This document shows, piece by piece, positions 16,901 through 24,178 of a DNA stretch of 64,000 bases. The first letter of the stretch is position 1; every line of letters begins with the position of its first letter. Source of the DNA: Spirochaetota bacterium. GTDB lineage: Bacteria > Spirochaetota > Spirochaetia > Treponematales > Treponemataceae. The stretch spans positions 744,001 through 808,000 of the forward strand of contig JAEZST010000022.1 in the NCBI GenBank assembly GCA_023443865.1. Direction: 5' to 3'. A model generated the notes under the pieces. It was not told the origin of the DNA. It ran no database searches and saw nothing but the letters and a program-made list of their open reading frames with translations. A program made the translations under genes and the position numbers.

Positions 16901-17153
16901 GGTGAACGGACGCGCCGATCTCGTTTTCCCGGCCCTGCGGCCGGACCAGGTCGTGATCGCGGTACCCGCGTCCGCCGGCGCCGCCGGCTCAGGTCAGGTA
17001 TCGGACTCGGCGCTCCAGCGGGCTTTCTCGACGCTTGAGGGGTCGTACCCGAACATGCGGGGAATCATGAGTTGGTCGATAAACTGGGACGCGTACCAGA
17101 ACGGCAATTCGTTCGTCGCCGCGAACGCGGCCTATCTCGCGTCGCTGAAGTAG
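13902..17153 (+). CDS. Double-GH18 chitinase lipoprotein with two chitin-binding and three FN3 modules
   Basis: About 1083 residues. A signal with lipobox-like 'LVGAVSC' is followed by a CBM5/12 module (about 52-100), FN3 (105-190), the first GH18 (193-480), and a short GDNP repeat linker. Then come FN3 (500-585), a second CBM5/12 (590-635), a GDTGDSGDSGDTG linker, FN3 (655-740) and a second GH18 (745-end). The second catalytic motif is intact: DGIDIDLE. The first is EGVDIDLE, with Glu replacing the first Asp but the D-x-D-x-E core kept. Both are of the short bacterial type (DIDLE), unlike the upstream enzyme (DIDWE). Start: ATG 13902 has AAGGA nine bases before; ATG 13893 is an in-frame alternative. 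Confidence 0.93.
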   Translation: MIKQNGKGFRARAAGILLALAGFAALVGAVSCVNPLDAPAAGESASARAIASAWTPGAYYAIGSTVSYGGSLWTCRLAHAALVGWEPPAVPALWLQGGTADPVAPAVPENLSARNASSTSLSVSWSAVTGATSYDLETDGSVVPLSATQYAHSGLAPRSTHTYRVRAKNSVGASAWSAAVTATVAEPVNASLPKHILTGYWHNFNNGAALLRIADVPVQYNLICVSFADATATPGAVSFTLDPALGFSKSTFIADIAAAKARGQHVIVSVGGQNGSIRVADPSSADNFANSVIALMNEYGFEGVDIDLENGVNATYMAQALRKLPAGSIITMAPETIGMQSTAAEYFKLALNIADILTVCNMQYYNSGSMLGLDGKVYSQGGVDFLTALAAIQLENGLRPDQVGLGLPASSRGASSGYVDPSVIIKALDTLAYGTKNGGYVPPRTYPDIRGVMTWSINWDASNGWAFANAIGAKLAEMNGGENPGDNPGDNPGDTQAPSLPSALSATAVTDSSVTLSWNASSDDAGVTGYDVSWTGSAGSGSLSVALPSAVVSGLAANATYTFSVKARDAAGNVSAAVTVSAKTSPADTTGAAWKAGAYYKAGDAVTYSGKNWTCRQNHTAIEGWEPTNVPALWLEGGIASGGTGDTGDSGDSGDTGTQVPGVPENLTAVATGASSVAVSWSAVTGAASYTVDADGTQVSVNGTSWTHASLGAGSAHAYRVRAVNPAGSGPWSAAAYATTKTETGTGNVSLPKRVMSGYWHTWGGGASGGVPFVRLRDVDSRWDVINISFAEPVTPGSGNGAMKFAVSGLSDAYSLADFKADIKTLQGRGKKIVLSIGGYEGYFSLDSAAAVAAFVSNVQGFIDEYGFDGIDIDLEQSSVPLMSGADPDFRNPVSPKVVNMIAAIRRICDANGSDFILSWAPETFYLQLGHQFYAGLNPYVDARAGCYIPMIHALRDKTTYVQAQLYNSGVIQGNDGQTWSMGTADAIVAMCRMLLDGFTVNGRADLVFPALRPDQVVIAVPASAGAAGSGQVSDSALQRAFSTLEGSYPNMRGIMSWSINWDAYQNGNSFVAANAAYLASLK
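15349..15384 (+). repeat. Short in-frame linker repeat (GDNP) in the chitinase
   Basis: GGCGATAATCCC is repeated about three times and encodes GDNP-GDNP-GDNP before a GDTQ module boundary. A similar GDT/GDS run is at 15835-15873. These are flexible inter-domain linkers made by short tandem duplication. Confidence 0.85.
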
Positions 17154-17191
17154 CGAAAAGGATACCCTTAACGCGTTGCCGGCACGGCCGG

Positions 17192-17224
17192 TGACCTGGC
17201 CCGGCCGGGCCGGGCCATCGGTCA
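17192..17224. terminator. Possible hairpin between convergent chitinase and transporter genes
   Basis: TGACC ... GGTCA encloses a very GC-rich run of GGCC/CCGG words, able to form a stable stem in the 68-base convergent gap. There is no T tract, so a classical intrinsic terminator is not certain. The stem includes the stop codon of the minus-strand transporter. Confidence 0.35.
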
Positions 17225-18565
17225 GTCCCTTCCCTCGAGTATCTCCCGATACACCTTTTCGGTAATGGGATATGAGGCCATCATGAACACGCCGGCGGCG
17301 AAGATTATCGCCGGGAGCAAGCCCACCAGGATTCGAATGGCGAACAGCGACGAGGCGGACTGGATCGCGTCGGCGACGTACCCGCTCTTGCTCAGGATCA
17401 AGCCGGAAAGGCCGATGGAAAGCGCCTGGCCCAGCTTTGAGATAAAGGTCCACATGCCGTAATAGGCCCCTTCCTTGCGATTGCCCGTGTGGTGCGCGTC
17501 CCATTCGATGGTATCGGGTACCATGGCCCAGGGCGCCACGAAGGAAAAACCGAGGCCGACGCCGGCGATGCCCATCATGATAAAGACGAAGACCATCCCC
17601 ATCGCGTGTCCGGCGACGAAGATCGCCAGGCAGCTCGCCGCCAAAACGCCGAAACCGATTTGGTACGCGCCGCGCTTGCCGATCTTTTTGGAGACCGGGA
17701 TGGAAACCGGAATGGTGAGGATGGCGACGAAGAGGAGGGCGACCATGGCCACGGTGGTCATGGCCTCCTGCCGGAATACGTACTTAAAATAGTAGACGAG
17801 GGAGCCCTGCACGAAATTGATGGCCAGGATGTTGAGGGCGTACGAAAGGATGAGTGTCACGTACGCGCGGTTCTTGAATACCGCGGTATAGGTCGCGATG
17901 ATGTTCTCCTTGGGTATTTCGCGCTTTTCGTGCGCCGGCTCCCTGACGGAGAAAAAGGTCGTAAGGGCGGTGACGGTCATGACGGCGCCCATGAAAAGGC
18001 CCGCGACGGAAAACCCGGCGGACCGGTCAGCAAACGACGAGACGATGGGCAAGACCACCGCGGCGCCGAGGACCGTGCCCACCAGCGCGAAACTGAATCG
18101 CCACCCGTTCAGGCTCGTTCGCTCATGGTAGTCTTGGGTGAGTTCCGGGGTAAGCGACGAGTAGGGTATATTCACGATGGTGTACATGGTATTCAAGAGG
18201 CATAAGGCGAGCGTCGCCCAAAGGGTGAGCGCCGTAACGTCCGTAATGCGGGGATTGGTGAAGAAAAACCACATGGAAAGGCCGAGGGGTACGGCGGCTC
18301 CGAGAATATAGGGCCGCCTGCGGCCGAAACGCGTCTTGGTCCGGTCGGAAATATACCCCATCATGGGGTCGGTCACGGCGTCCCATATCTTGCCGACCAT
18401 TATCGCGAATCCCGCGGCGGCGGCGGGGAGGGCTACCGTATCGGTGAGATAGTTAAGCGCCCAAAAGCCCATGGCGGTAAAAAAGAGGTTGCCTCCCAAA
18501 TCGCAAACGCCGAATCCCGCCTTGGTGCCTATCGAAAGCGCCTTGCCTTTTGTCCCGGTGCTCAT
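17222..18565 (-). CDS. GPH-family (MelB-like) sugar:cation symporter, MFS fold
   Basis: 447 residues with about twelve membrane segments. N-terminal 'GFGVCDLGGNLFFTAMGFWALNYLTD' and 'ISDRTKTRFGRRRPYILGAAVPLG' (the DR-x-GRRRP loop) are hallmark sequences of the glycoside-pentoside-hexuronide family. It probably imports a glycoside or oligosaccharide with Na+ or H+. AAGGAGA lies seven bases before the start. The position next to two chitinases makes chitin-derived sugars a plausible substrate, but the gene is convergent with them and co-expression is not shown. Confidence 0.9.
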   Translation of the reverse strand: MSTGTKGKALSIGTKAGFGVCDLGGNLFFTAMGFWALNYLTDTVALPAAAAGFAIMVGKIWDAVTDPMMGYISDRTKTRFGRRRPYILGAAVPLGLSMWFFFTNPRITDVTALTLWATLALCLLNTMYTIVNIPYSSLTPELTQDYHERTSLNGWRFSFALVGTVLGAAVVLPIVSSFADRSAGFSVAGLFMGAVMTVTALTTFFSVREPAHEKREIPKENIIATYTAVFKNRAYVTLILSYALNILAINFVQGSLVYYFKYVFRQEAMTTVAMVALLFVAILTIPVSIPVSKKIGKRGAYQIGFGVLAASCLAIFVAGHAMGMVFVFIMMGIAGVGLGFSFVAPWAMVPDTIEWDAHHTGNRKEGAYYGMWTFISKLGQALSIGLSGLILSKSGYVADAIQSASSLFAIRILVGLLPAIIFAAGVFMMASYPITEKVYREILEGRD

Positions 18566-18577
18566 GCTTCGTTCTCC

Positions 18578-19942
18578 TTACACGGACTTATAGTCATGGA
18601 TACAATCCTCAAATCGCCTTTTAATGATGAGGGTAGCCTTTTTAATCGCCTCTTTCTTGCCCGCGCGGTAGTCTTCCGCAAGGTCATCGAAGCGTACCGG
18701 CTCGCCCACGACCACTACCGGTAGCTTACGGGCCGGGCTCGGCCGATCGGCGAGGGTGCCGCCGCCGGCGCGGCCGAGAAGGTCGGCGAGATTGATCGCG
18801 CGTTCGAAAAGGCCCGAAAGGCCCTCGGGAGCGCCTGAGGGCGAAAGGTCCACGTGGTAGAGCAGCTCGGCCACCTCCATGTGTCGCATGGCAAACCAGG
18901 CTTCCCCGGCGCTTCGGTCGGCGAGGTTTCGCTCCAGGCCGCCCATGCGGGAAAGGTCGCCGCGGAAAATTCGGTCCCAAGCGACCCCCCTCATCGCGTA
19001 AAACCGTTCCATGGGCCCGGCTTCCTCCTTGGGCGGCTCGATCCCGAGAATCCGCTCGCACGAGGCGATCGCCGCGAGCAAGAGGTCGCCCTGGGGCGAA
19101 TCCGGGGGAAGGCCGTACGAGGCGGCGAGAATCGAGCGAATGGCGGAAGCCGCCCGGTCGAGCGCTCTCGTGCGAGACGCGAACGCCCCTTCGTCGGCCG
19201 TTGGCCGTCCCGTACCGCCCGCCGCGCCGGTTTCTCCCGAACCGCAGTCGCGCCCTATTCGCCTGATAAGCCTATCGAGCGCGCGAAGCGAGCCGACGCG
19301 GTATTTATAATGATAGGAAAGGGGAATGAAAACGGTCTTCTCGTCGCGCCCCCGCTTGGCCAGGTCCTCGACGCACCAAAAACCGAACCGGGCGGTTCCG
19401 CTTTCAATTTCGGGCGAGGCCTCGCTCCGGTAGGTTACGTGCCCCTCGGGAGCGAGGGCGACCGGATAGTCGCCCTCAAGAATGGCGCGCCGTATGCGGT
19501 TCATGCCGGCCGGATCGGGGTGGGAATGGTCCACGGGCACCGCGCCGATGGCGATTAAGAGCTTGCCGACCAGGGGGTGGGACCACAGCGGCACTTCCAT
19601 GCCGTATACGAAAAGCACGTGCGAAAGCCCCTTTTTCAGGCCGCGTAGGGGCGTTCCGAGCCGCCGCGCCGCCTGGGGCAGGGCCTTGTGAAAGAGGTAG
19701 CCCGTCAGCTGGGGATCGTCGCCGTAGGGGTGGCGAAAGCCGACGATAAGCCGCGTCTTGCCCTCGGCGAAGTCGCGATAGGCGCTCGCGAGCCGTTCCG
19801 GATGGACGAAAACGGGCGACCGAAAGCCCGCGATGCGCGCGGCCGGCGTCAGGAGCGTTCTCGCGAGACGTAAGAAAGGGGCGTTCAGCTTTGGCTCCCT
19901 CGCGGGGAGCGTCGGGCGCGCGGCCCAAACCGGTATGTGCAT
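18578..19942 (-). CDS. PlsC-like acyltransferase
   Basis: 454 residues. The N-terminal half shows the acyltransferase signature: 'RHPYGDD' (HX4D catalytic motif), then 'AIGAVPVDHSHPD' and 'ALAPEGHVTYRSE' (EG-containing block), as in 1-acyl-glycerol-3-phosphate acyltransferases. The C-terminal 230 residues are helical and not assigned. It probably transfers an acyl chain to a lipid acceptor at the inner membrane; the exact acceptor is unknown. No Shine-Dalgarno is seen. The -10 TAATAT ends seven bases before the ATG, again suggesting a leaderless mRNA. It is 12 bases upstream of the GPH transporter on the same strand, so possibly co-transcribed. Confidence 0.8.
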   Translation of the reverse strand: MHIPVWAARPTLPAREPKLNAPFLRLARTLLTPAARIAGFRSPVFVHPERLASAYRDFAEGKTRLIVGFRHPYGDDPQLTGYLFHKALPQAARRLGTPLRGLKKGLSHVLFVYGMEVPLWSHPLVGKLLIAIGAVPVDHSHPDPAGMNRIRRAILEGDYPVALAPEGHVTYRSEASPEIESGTARFGFWCVEDLAKRGRDEKTVFIPLSYHYKYRVGSLRALDRLIRRIGRDCGSGETGAAGGTGRPTADEGAFASRTRALDRAASAIRSILAASYGLPPDSPQGDLLLAAIASCERILGIEPPKEEAGPMERFYAMRGVAWDRIFRGDLSRMGGLERNLADRSAGEAWFAMRHMEVAELLYHVDLSPSGAPEGLSGLFERAINLADLLGRAGGGTLADRPSPARKLPVVVVGEPVRFDDLAEDYRAGKKEAIKKATLIIKRRFEDCIHDYKSV

Positions 19943-19949
19943 TCCGTCT

Positions 19950-20000
19950 ATATTACGCCCTAAGCCGGGGTTTCACAAGCTCCCCCTTTCGGTGTACTAT
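19950..20000. promoter_or_regulatory. Divergent promoters with overlapping -35 hexamers
   Basis: Minus strand: -35 TTGTGA (19978-19973), 17-base spacer, -10 TAATAT (19955-19950), 7 bases to ATG 19942. Plus strand: -35 TTCACA (19972-19977), 17-base spacer, -10 TACTAT (19995-20000), 8 bases to ATG 20009. The two -35 elements share five bases, so the polymerases should compete. Confidence 0.6.
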
Positions 20001-20008
20001 CGCTTTCC

Positions 20009-21715
20009 ATGAGCGCGACCGAAAAACCCCTGATCCTATTCGTATCGCTGCAGGTCCAGTCGTCCTGGCAGTCCGTGCCCCTGGGCGCGGCGTCGGTCGC
20101 CGCCGCCCTGGGCGCCGATTCCCGCCTGGCCGGCCGCCTTTCGTTCACGCTCGCGGACTACTCGCTGGAAGATCCCGACCTTTCCGGCTTGGACGCGGTA
20201 CGGGCCGGCGCCCTGCTCGCCCGGAAAATCCTTACCCTCGCGCCCGCGCCCCGCGTCGTCGCCTTTTCCGTATACGTATGGAACCGGCCCGCCTTCGAGG
20301 AATGCGCCCGCGAGCTCCGCCGGCTCGGTTCCAAGGCGACCCTCGTGGCCGGCGGTCCCGAGCCCACCGCGGCCCCAGAAACCTTCGGCGAAGCCTTTGA
20401 CCACGTCCTGGTCGGGGAGGGCGAGCGGGGGTTCGCCGACTTGGCGCTGGCCCTGCTGGACGGCTCCCCGCTCCCCGCGTCCGTCGCCGCCATGCGCCGC
20501 CTCCCGGTCCCGGACTGCGCGAACCTCGCGTCTCCCTGGCTGTCGGGAACCCTCGACTCCTGCCGCGCGGTTTCCGGGCATCGGGGCGCCCTATGGGAGC
20601 TCGCCCGGGGCTGTCCCTATTCCTGCGCCTATTGCTATGAATCCCTGGGCGAGAAAAAGGTGCGCCCCCTCCCGCTCAAGCGGCTCGAGGCCGAGCTTGA
20701 CCGCTTTGCCCAATTGGGGGTGGAGCGGGTCTTCGTGCTCGACCCGACCTATAACGCGAACCGCGAACGGGCCCTATCCCTGCTTTCAACCATAGAAAAG
20801 CGCGCGAAGGACATTCATTTCAGCTTCGAGGTGCGCGCGGAGCTTCTGGACCGCGAGTTGGTTTCGGCCTTTTCGCGCATACCCTGTTCCCTGCAAATCG
20901 GCCTCCAAAGCTCGAATCCCGAGGCGCTCAAGCTCGTCAACCGGCCGTCCGATCTCAAGGGCTTCTCGAAAAAAATCGGGCTTTTAAACGACGCGGGCAT
21001 CGTATTCGGGCTCGACCTCATGTACGGCCTTCCCGGCGATAGCCTTTCGACCTTCCGCGCCAGCCTTGACTACGCGCTTTCCCTGTACCCGAACAATCTC
21101 GAAATTTTCCGCCTGGCGGTCCTTCCGGGAACCGCGCTCTTCGAACGGCGCGCCGAATTGGCCCTCGACTGCGAGGCGAGGCCCCCGTATGCCGTGCGCT
21201 CCACGCCCAAGTTTCCCTCGGGCGACCTTGACCGCGCCGAAACCCTCGCCGCCGCCGCGGACGTCTTTTACACCCAAGGAAGGGCGGTCACCTGGTTCCT
21301 GGCCCTCCTGCGCCCCCTCAAGCTCAAGCCCTCCCAGTTCCTCGCCGATTTCGCCGAATGGCTCGAATCCCGGGACCGCGCCGGCCGCCCCGGCGCGGCG
21401 CGCGCTCTCGCCGCTTCCCGCGCTCCCCATGCCGAGATCGAACCGCTGCAAATCGCCTTCGCGGAAAAAAAACTCGCCGAAAAGGGAAAAAGCTATCTCG
21501 GCAAGGCCGTTCGCGATATCATAGCGCTCAACGGCGCGTGGACCCGGGCCTTCGCGGAAGGGGAAGAGTCGTCTCTCGAGCTTTCCTACCATCCGGAAGA
21601 CCTGTTCTCCTCCGACGCCATGGACCTCGAATATTTCGCGGAAAACGCCTGCATGGAACATTGCGCCGCCCGGGTCTTCCCGACCCCCGACGGACCCGAT
21701 CTGGAGTTGACGTAA
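20009..21715 (+). CDS. B12-binding-domain radical SAM protein
   Basis: 568 residues. Residues 1-150 resemble a cobalamin-binding Rossmann domain ('VPLGAASVAAALGA', 'VAGGPEPTAAPE', 'VLVGEGERGFADL') but lack the DxHxxG cobalt ligand, as is usual in this class. The radical SAM core follows with 'ARGCPYSCAYCYES' (CxxxCxxC near 205-212) and 'LQIGLQSSNPEALKLVNR'. The C-terminal 150 residues resemble the DUF4080-type tail. The substrate is unknown; members include methylthiotransferases and methyltransferases. Leaderless initiation is likely (see the promoter). It is divergent from the acyltransferase. Confidence 0.88.
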   Translation: MSATEKPLILFVSLQVQSSWQSVPLGAASVAAALGADSRLAGRLSFTLADYSLEDPDLSGLDAVRAGALLARKILTLAPAPRVVAFSVYVWNRPAFEECARELRRLGSKATLVAGGPEPTAAPETFGEAFDHVLVGEGERGFADLALALLDGSPLPASVAAMRRLPVPDCANLASPWLSGTLDSCRAVSGHRGALWELARGCPYSCAYCYESLGEKKVRPLPLKRLEAELDRFAQLGVERVFVLDPTYNANRERALSLLSTIEKRAKDIHFSFEVRAELLDRELVSAFSRIPCSLQIGLQSSNPEALKLVNRPSDLKGFSKKIGLLNDAGIVFGLDLMYGLPGDSLSTFRASLDYALSLYPNNLEIFRLAVLPGTALFERRAELALDCEARPPYAVRSTPKFPSGDLDRAETLAAAADVFYTQGRAVTWFLALLRPLKLKPSQFLADFAEWLESRDRAGRPGAARALAASRAPHAEIEPLQIAFAEKKLAEKGKSYLGKAVRDIIALNGAWTRAFAEGEESSLELSYHPEDLFSSDAMDLEYFAENACMEHCAARVFPTPDGPDLELT

Positions 21716-21867
21716 TATGGCCTGTTAAGAAAAACAATCGTCTCGACGTTTTTCGAAGATCCTCACCGTTTTCCCAATAAACGCCGCGGGAATGCCCGAC
21801 GGGGCGCCTCTCGGCGCGGTGACCGGATTTACCAATGGCCAGCCCGAATCGACGGGCACGTGGAATC

Positions 21868-23109
21868 ATGAACCTACGAAAACTGAACCCCTTTACGGTG
21901 TATCGCGGCCTTCCCCGGCCCGTGTACGTCATCTTTATCGCGACCGTGGTGAACGGGACCGGCATATTCGTCTATCCCTTTCTCGCCCTCTTCCTGACCC
22001 AACGGTTGGGGTACGATCCCGCCAAGGCGGGACTCTATCTCTTCTTCGCCTCGCTCGCCTATTTTCCCGGGTCCCTGATCGGCGGGAAATTGGCCGACGC
22101 CGTCGGCCGAAGGCCCGTCATGGTCGGCTCCCAAACCCTGGCGAGCGCCGCCTTCGCGGCCTGCGGCTTTCTCGGCGACTCGCCCCTGATACCGGTACTC
22201 ATTCTCGCCAACCTCTTCTTCGACGGCATAACCGATCCGGCCCGTTCGGCCATGATGAACGACGTGACGGTGAGCGAGAATCGGCAAAGCGCCTTCGCCC
22301 TTACCTATCTCGGACATAACCTGGGCTACTCGGTGGGGCCGCTCTTGGCTGGCTTCCTCTTCGTCCACGCCACCGACTGGCTCTTTTTCGGGAACGCGCT
22401 CATGGGTTTCCTCGCCATGGCGCTAACGGTTTGCCTCGTCGGCGAAACGAAACCCGACGGCGCGGAACTGGAGCGGAGCGCCACATCCGACGAATCCGAC
22501 CGGGCAGTCGAGGGTTCCGTCCTGGACGCGTTCCGGGAAAAAAAGGGGCTCTTCGGCTTCGCGGCCCTTATGTTCCTCTATCAACTCGCCTACGAGCAAA
22601 CCATATTCAGCCTGCCCCTCACCGCCGTGGCGATATTCGGCGACCGCGGCGCGGCTGTCTACGGCGCCCTCATGTCAATCAACGCCCTCTCGGTCATCTT
22701 CCTGAACGCCCCCATGGTCAGCCTGACCCGGAAATTTCCCACGCTGGCCAACGTGGCCTTCGCCGGCGTTCTCTACGGCCTCGGCTACGTCGGCTACGCC
22801 TTCGCCCGGGATATACCCCTTTTTTGGGCCTGCACCTTCCTGTGGACCCTCGGCGAAATAGTCGACGCGGTAAACACCTGGGCCTATATCGCCAACGAAA
22901 CGCCGAAGAGCCACCGTGGCCGCTTCGGCGCCCTTATCAACTTCGTTTCCGGATCTGGTCGCTGGGTGGGGCCGGCCGCGGGCGGAAAACTCATCGCCGT
23001 CGCGGGAACGGCGGTTCTCTGGTGCCTTACCTCGGCAACCGCCTTCGCCGCCGCGGCGGGGGTCGGCCTCATGGAACGGTTCTCCTCCAAAAGGCGAAAA
23101 CGCCGATAA
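21868..23109 (+). CDS. MFS transporter
   Basis: About 413 residues with twelve predicted membrane helices. Motif A is seen as 'GGKLADAVGRRPVM' between helices 2 and 3. The overall pattern ('NGTGIFVYPFLALFLTQRLGYDPAKAGLYLF') resembles multidrug/metabolite efflux MFS proteins of the MdtG/YdeE kind. The substrate is not inferable. The start at 21868 has no good ribosome site; ATG 21835 is an in-frame alternative adding 11 residues. The preceding gap (21716-21867, 152 bases) contains no feature I can assign. Confidence 0.85.
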   Translation: MNLRKLNPFTVYRGLPRPVYVIFIATVVNGTGIFVYPFLALFLTQRLGYDPAKAGLYLFFASLAYFPGSLIGGKLADAVGRRPVMVGSQTLASAAFAACGFLGDSPLIPVLILANLFFDGITDPARSAMMNDVTVSENRQSAFALTYLGHNLGYSVGPLLAGFLFVHATDWLFFGNALMGFLAMALTVCLVGETKPDGAELERSATSDESDRAVEGSVLDAFREKKGLFGFAALMFLYQLAYEQTIFSLPLTAVAIFGDRGAAVYGALMSINALSVIFLNAPMVSLTRKFPTLANVAFAGVLYGLGYVGYAFARDIPLFWACTFLWTLGEIVDAVNTWAYIANETPKSHRGRFGALINFVSGSGRWVGPAAGGKLIAVAGTAVLWCLTSATAFAAAAGVGLMERFSSKRRKRR

Positions 23110-23200
23110 ACCCGAGAAGAGGCAGAACGGGGGAATCGGGGCGGACGGGCCATTCGCGGAGCCCCCGCGAAGCGCGCGAAACGCGACGACGCCGGACTCG

Positions 23201-24088
23201 CTACCGTTTGCCGCGCGCGGTAAAGCGCTCGCGATAGGTACATCCGGCGCAGAGGGGCTCGACCGTCCTTCGCGCGGTAAAGCCGTCATAGAGCGCCTTC
23301 GCGCGCGGCGCGGAAAGAATCGCGTCGAGCGGGGAATCGAAGAGGTTGCCCAAGGCGATATCGCCGTTCCGGTCAAGGCAGCAGGGCACCACCGTCCCGT
23401 CGGCAAGCACCCCGATCTGGTCCCGAAGCCCGCGGCAAAAGCCGGCTCCCGCCTCCGCGTATAGCGGGGGAGAGCGGGGCCAGTCGAAGGTATCGGCCGC
23501 GTGAATCGCGATTCCCGGCGCCAACGGATAGCCGTTCCTGCCCCGCACAAGTTCCGGGGGGCTACCCTCGGCCCGAAATTCCCGCGCCAGAAAGTCGAGA
23601 AGGGGAAGCGTGAAGTCCGCGTCGTCCCGGGTCCACAAGCGGAAACTGGCCAGGAACGAAGGACGCACCGCCCTTTGCGACGCCACGAGGGCCCTCACCG
23701 AATCGGAAAGTTCCCGCATCAGCGTAAGCCGCTCGCCCTCGGGAACCCGCTCCATGCTCTGTACCGAAAGGTTTACCCTTTCAAGGCCCTTTTTCCCCGA
23801 CAGATCCGAAAGGCGCGCGGGAAGGAGCGTCGCGTTTGTGGTGAGTCGTACCGAGAATCCCCGTTCCCCCGCGCGGTCAAGGAAAACGGGGAGGAGCGGG
23901 TGGAGTAAGGGCTCGCCCATCAGGTGAAAATAGAGGACCGGCGCGTATCCCTCGAGGCGGTCCAAGGCGAGGGCGAACCGCTCCTCCGTCATGAAAGCCT
24001 CCGTCCTGCGGGTTAAGCCGCAAAAGGAGCATGAGAGATTGCAGGCGTTGGTAATTTCCAGGTATATCTTGTCGAACCGGGTTTTCAT
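23201..24088 (-). CDS. Radical SAM/SPASM-type protein
   Basis: About 295 residues. 'YLEITNACNLSCSFCGL' holds the CxxxCxxC cluster near the N-terminus, followed by 'YFHLMGEPLLHPLL' and 'RLTTNATLL', the typical core of this class. The C-terminal part has a cysteine set ('FCRGLRDQIGVLADGTVVPCCLDRNGDIALGNL' and 'CAGCTYRERF') matching a SPASM/twitch auxiliary Fe-S domain. The substrate is unknown; peptide modification or cofactor assembly are known roles of the family. The start at 24088 begins MKTRFDKIYLE. It lies downstream of icd on the same strand but after a terminator. Confidence 0.88.
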   Translation of the reverse strand: MKTRFDKIYLEITNACNLSCSFCGLTRRTEAFMTEERFALALDRLEGYAPVLYFHLMGEPLLHPLLPVFLDRAGERGFSVRLTTNATLLPARLSDLSGKKGLERVNLSVQSMERVPEGERLTLMRELSDSVRALVASQRAVRPSFLASFRLWTRDDADFTLPLLDFLAREFRAEGSPPELVRGRNGYPLAPGIAIHAADTFDWPRSPPLYAEAGAGFCRGLRDQIGVLADGTVVPCCLDRNGDIALGNLFDSPLDAILSAPRAKALYDGFTARRTVEPLCAGCTYRERFTARGKR

Positions 24089-24125
24089 GCGTTTTCCGCC
24101 GCTTGTAAGGGGGTTACGGCCTTCT

Positions 24126-24166
24126 CCGTGGCATAAAAAAGGCACCTGAGCCTTTTCATGTGCCTT
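24126..24166 (-). terminator. Terminator after icd
   Basis: On the minus strand AAGGCAC ... GTGCCTT forms a stem with a 14-base loop, followed by TTTT. It lies 13 bases beyond the icd stop codon and separates it from the downstream radical SAM gene. Confidence 0.85.
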
Positions 24167-24178
24167 TCTTCGGTCTTA

